A stretch of 14,956 nt of DNA from Eubacteriaceae bacterium UBA7485 (GTDB taxonomy: Bacteria > Bacillota > Clostridia > Eubacteriales > Eubacteriaceae): NCBI GenBank assembly GCA_002478485.1, contig DLOL01000029.1:1-14956 (forward strand), in the 5' to 3' direction. How positions within the stretch are numbered: position 1 is the stretch's first letter; the number at the start of each line of letters is the position of its first letter. Below, piece after piece: positions 13,869 through 14,956 of this stretch. Below the pieces are notes generated by a model. It did not search any database. It saw only the letters and a list, made by a program, of their open reading frames with translations, and was not told the DNA's origin. The translations under genes and the position numbers were made by a program.

Positions 13869-14797
13869 GAGTTTTTCATTTAGCTGAGAAAAGAAAAATC
13901 TATTTTGGAATTGCACTCCTCTTAATCATCATCTCTCTCGGATCAATTCTGATTCGCGGATTAAATTTCGGAATCGATTTTGTCGGCGGAACAATTATCA
14001 CAATTGATCTCCACACCGAATTTGATACGACAGAAACCAAACAAATTACGGATAAGTACGATAAGTATGCCAATATCACTTACGCAGGAGATGGAAAAGA
14101 TATTATTGTTATCTCTTCTCAGAAGAACTTCTCAGAAGAGGACCGCAACAAGCTCTTTAATGACTTTAAAGAAAAATACAATCTTGTAAACACAGATCTG
14201 ATTTCTGTCGATACAGTTTCACCGACAGTAGGAGGCGAACTGACAAAACAGGCTTGGATTGCAGTCATTGTATCCGTGATCCTGATGTTAATTTACATTT
14301 CGATTCGGTTTGAGTTCTTCTTTGGAATTTCAGCTGTTTGCACATTGATTTTCGATATTCTCAATGTAGTCGGTTTTTACGCATTGTTCCAGATTCAGGT
14401 CAATACGCCTTTTATTGCTGCTATTCTCACGATTCTAGGCTATTCCATTAACGGTACGATTGTTGTATTTGACCGTGTGAGAGAAAACCAGAATCTCGGG
14501 ATATACGGCTCGGATATGGACCGCCTGATTGATATGTCTGTTACGCAGACATTAAAGAGAACAATCTATACCGTTACAACGACGTTGCTTGCAATTCTCG
14601 CACTTTATATTTTTGGGGTGTCTGAAATCAAGAGTTTCGCGCTTCCGATTATTGTCGGTATCCTCTCAGGGGCCTTCTCATCAATCTGCGTTGCAGCTCC
14701 TCTTTGGGAAGTCCTTCAGAAACGCTTTCCAAACGTAACGTCCAAGAAGAAAAATAAAGCGACGAAGAAAGATAAAAAAGATAAGATCATGGTCTAA
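13865..14797 (+). CDS. secF: Protein translocase subunit SecF
   Basis: A 310-residue partner of SecD with the usual six-segment layout: transmembrane 1 at about 12-30, the LNFGIDFVGGT motif (33-43), a small outside domain, then five further segments. The TLKRTIYTVTTTLL region with its conserved arginine is present. In the normally conserved GYSINDTIVVFDR motif, the aspartate is glycine (Gly197, GYSINGTIVVFDR). The C-terminal tail after the last segment is very lysine-rich. The start overlaps the secD stop (ATGA) and has a strong AAGGAGG site (13852-13858). Split secD and secF, rather than a fused secDF as in B. subtilis, is common in Clostridia. Confidence 0.96.
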   Translation: MRVFHLAEKRKIYFGIALLLIIISLGSILIRGLNFGIDFVGGTIITIDLHTEFDTTETKQITDKYDKYANITYAGDGKDIIVISSQKNFSEEDRNKLFNDFKEKYNLVNTDLISVDTVSPTVGGELTKQAWIAVIVSVILMLIYISIRFEFFFGISAVCTLIFDILNVVGFYALFQIQVNTPFIAAILTILGYSINGTIVVFDRVRENQNLGIYGSDMDRLIDMSVTQTLKRTIYTVTTTLLAILALYIFGVSEIKSFALPIIVGILSGAFSSICVAAPLWEVLQKRFPNVTSKKKNKATKKDKKDKIMV

Positions 14798-14828
14798 ACC
14801 ACACTTCAAAAGGATCCCAGACTGTCAA

Positions 14829-14861
14829 AAAAACCTGTTTCAGGAAACTGGACAGGTTTTT
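14829..14861 (+). terminator. Intrinsic terminator after secF
   Basis: AAAAACCTGT (14829-14838) pairs with ACAGGTTTTT (14852-14861). An inner CAG-GAAA-CTG forms a GNRA-type tetraloop. The flanking A and T runs would let it work in either direction. It closes the gltX-secD-secF unit. Confidence 0.88.
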
Positions 14862-14873
14862 AAATTTCTAAGG

Positions 14874-14879
14874 TAGAAT
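14874..14879 (+). promoter_or_regulatory. Possible -10 box for the last reading frame
   Basis: TAGAAT (14874-14879) lies 26 nt before the ATG at 14905. The only -35-like sequence, TGGACA (14849-14854), is 19 nt upstream and falls inside the terminator. Weak. Confidence 0.25.
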
Positions 14880-14904
14880 AAAACAAAAAGGCAGGAATAA
14901 AAGC

Positions 14905-14956
14905 ATGTATCAGAAAGAAAAAAAGAATGGAAACAAAGATGAAGTCGTAATGTTAA
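14905..14956 (+). CDS. Start of an unidentified gene, truncated by the window
   Basis: An ATG preceded by GGCAGGA, about 9 nt upstream, opens a frame that stays open to the last base (17 codons, beginning MYQKEKKNGNKDEVVM). It lies after the secF terminator, where a new transcription unit would be expected. The visible residues are too few and too low in complexity to name a family. The call rests on position and the ribosome-site-like sequence only. Confidence 0.4.
   Translation, partial: MYQKEKKNGNKDEVVML

Overview
The window reads as a chromosomal segment of a low-to-moderate G+C Firmicute (Bacillota), most likely a Clostridia-type anaerobe. Three things point there: the gene order tig-clpP-clpX-lon-engB, separate secD and secF genes directly behind gltX, and strong GGAGG-type ribosome binding sites with TG-extended -10 promoters. 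I cannot name a genus. Almost all genes are core housekeeping genes on the + strand; accessory character is confined to the left end and to the segment around 9.2-10.8 kb.

Region 1 (1-2.75 kb): a decayed IS1182-type transposase fragment runs off the left edge on the - strand. It abuts a - strand gene of the glycerol-3-phosphate dehydrogenase (GpsA) family. A SorC-family sugar-responsive regulator diverges from that gene, and the roughly 270 bp between them carries a promoter and operator-like repeats. The pair looks like a small sugar- or polyol-phosphate module whose enzyme has a changed substrate-site motif.

Region 2 (2.9-9.2 kb): a proteostasis block. Trigger factor (nascent-chain chaperone), ClpP and ClpX (ATP-dependent protease) form a tight cluster behind an extended -10 promoter. 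A hairpin follows, then Lon protease overlapping EngB, a ribosome-assembly GTPase, by 4 nt.

Region 3 (9.2-10.9 kb): a MepA-like MATE efflux transporter preceded by an unusual leader. Two consecutive terminator-type hairpins (9238-9287 and 9290-9333), each with its own T-run, present nearly the same apical sequence, GYGTAAGWCCAGC. A candidate promoter lies just upstream, the gene's ribosome binding site just downstream, and no promoter is visible in the short gap after the second hairpin. This is the best candidate for a regulatory RNA here. It could be a guanidine-IV (mepA-motif) riboswitch, known to precede MATE genes in Firmicutes, or an undescribed tandem-hairpin attenuator.

Region 4 (11.0-14.9 kb): gltX, secD and secF, tightly spaced behind another TG-extended -10 promoter and closed by a strong terminator. 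They supply glutamyl-tRNA and the accessory motor of Sec-dependent protein export. A truncated reading frame begins at 14905 and leaves the window.
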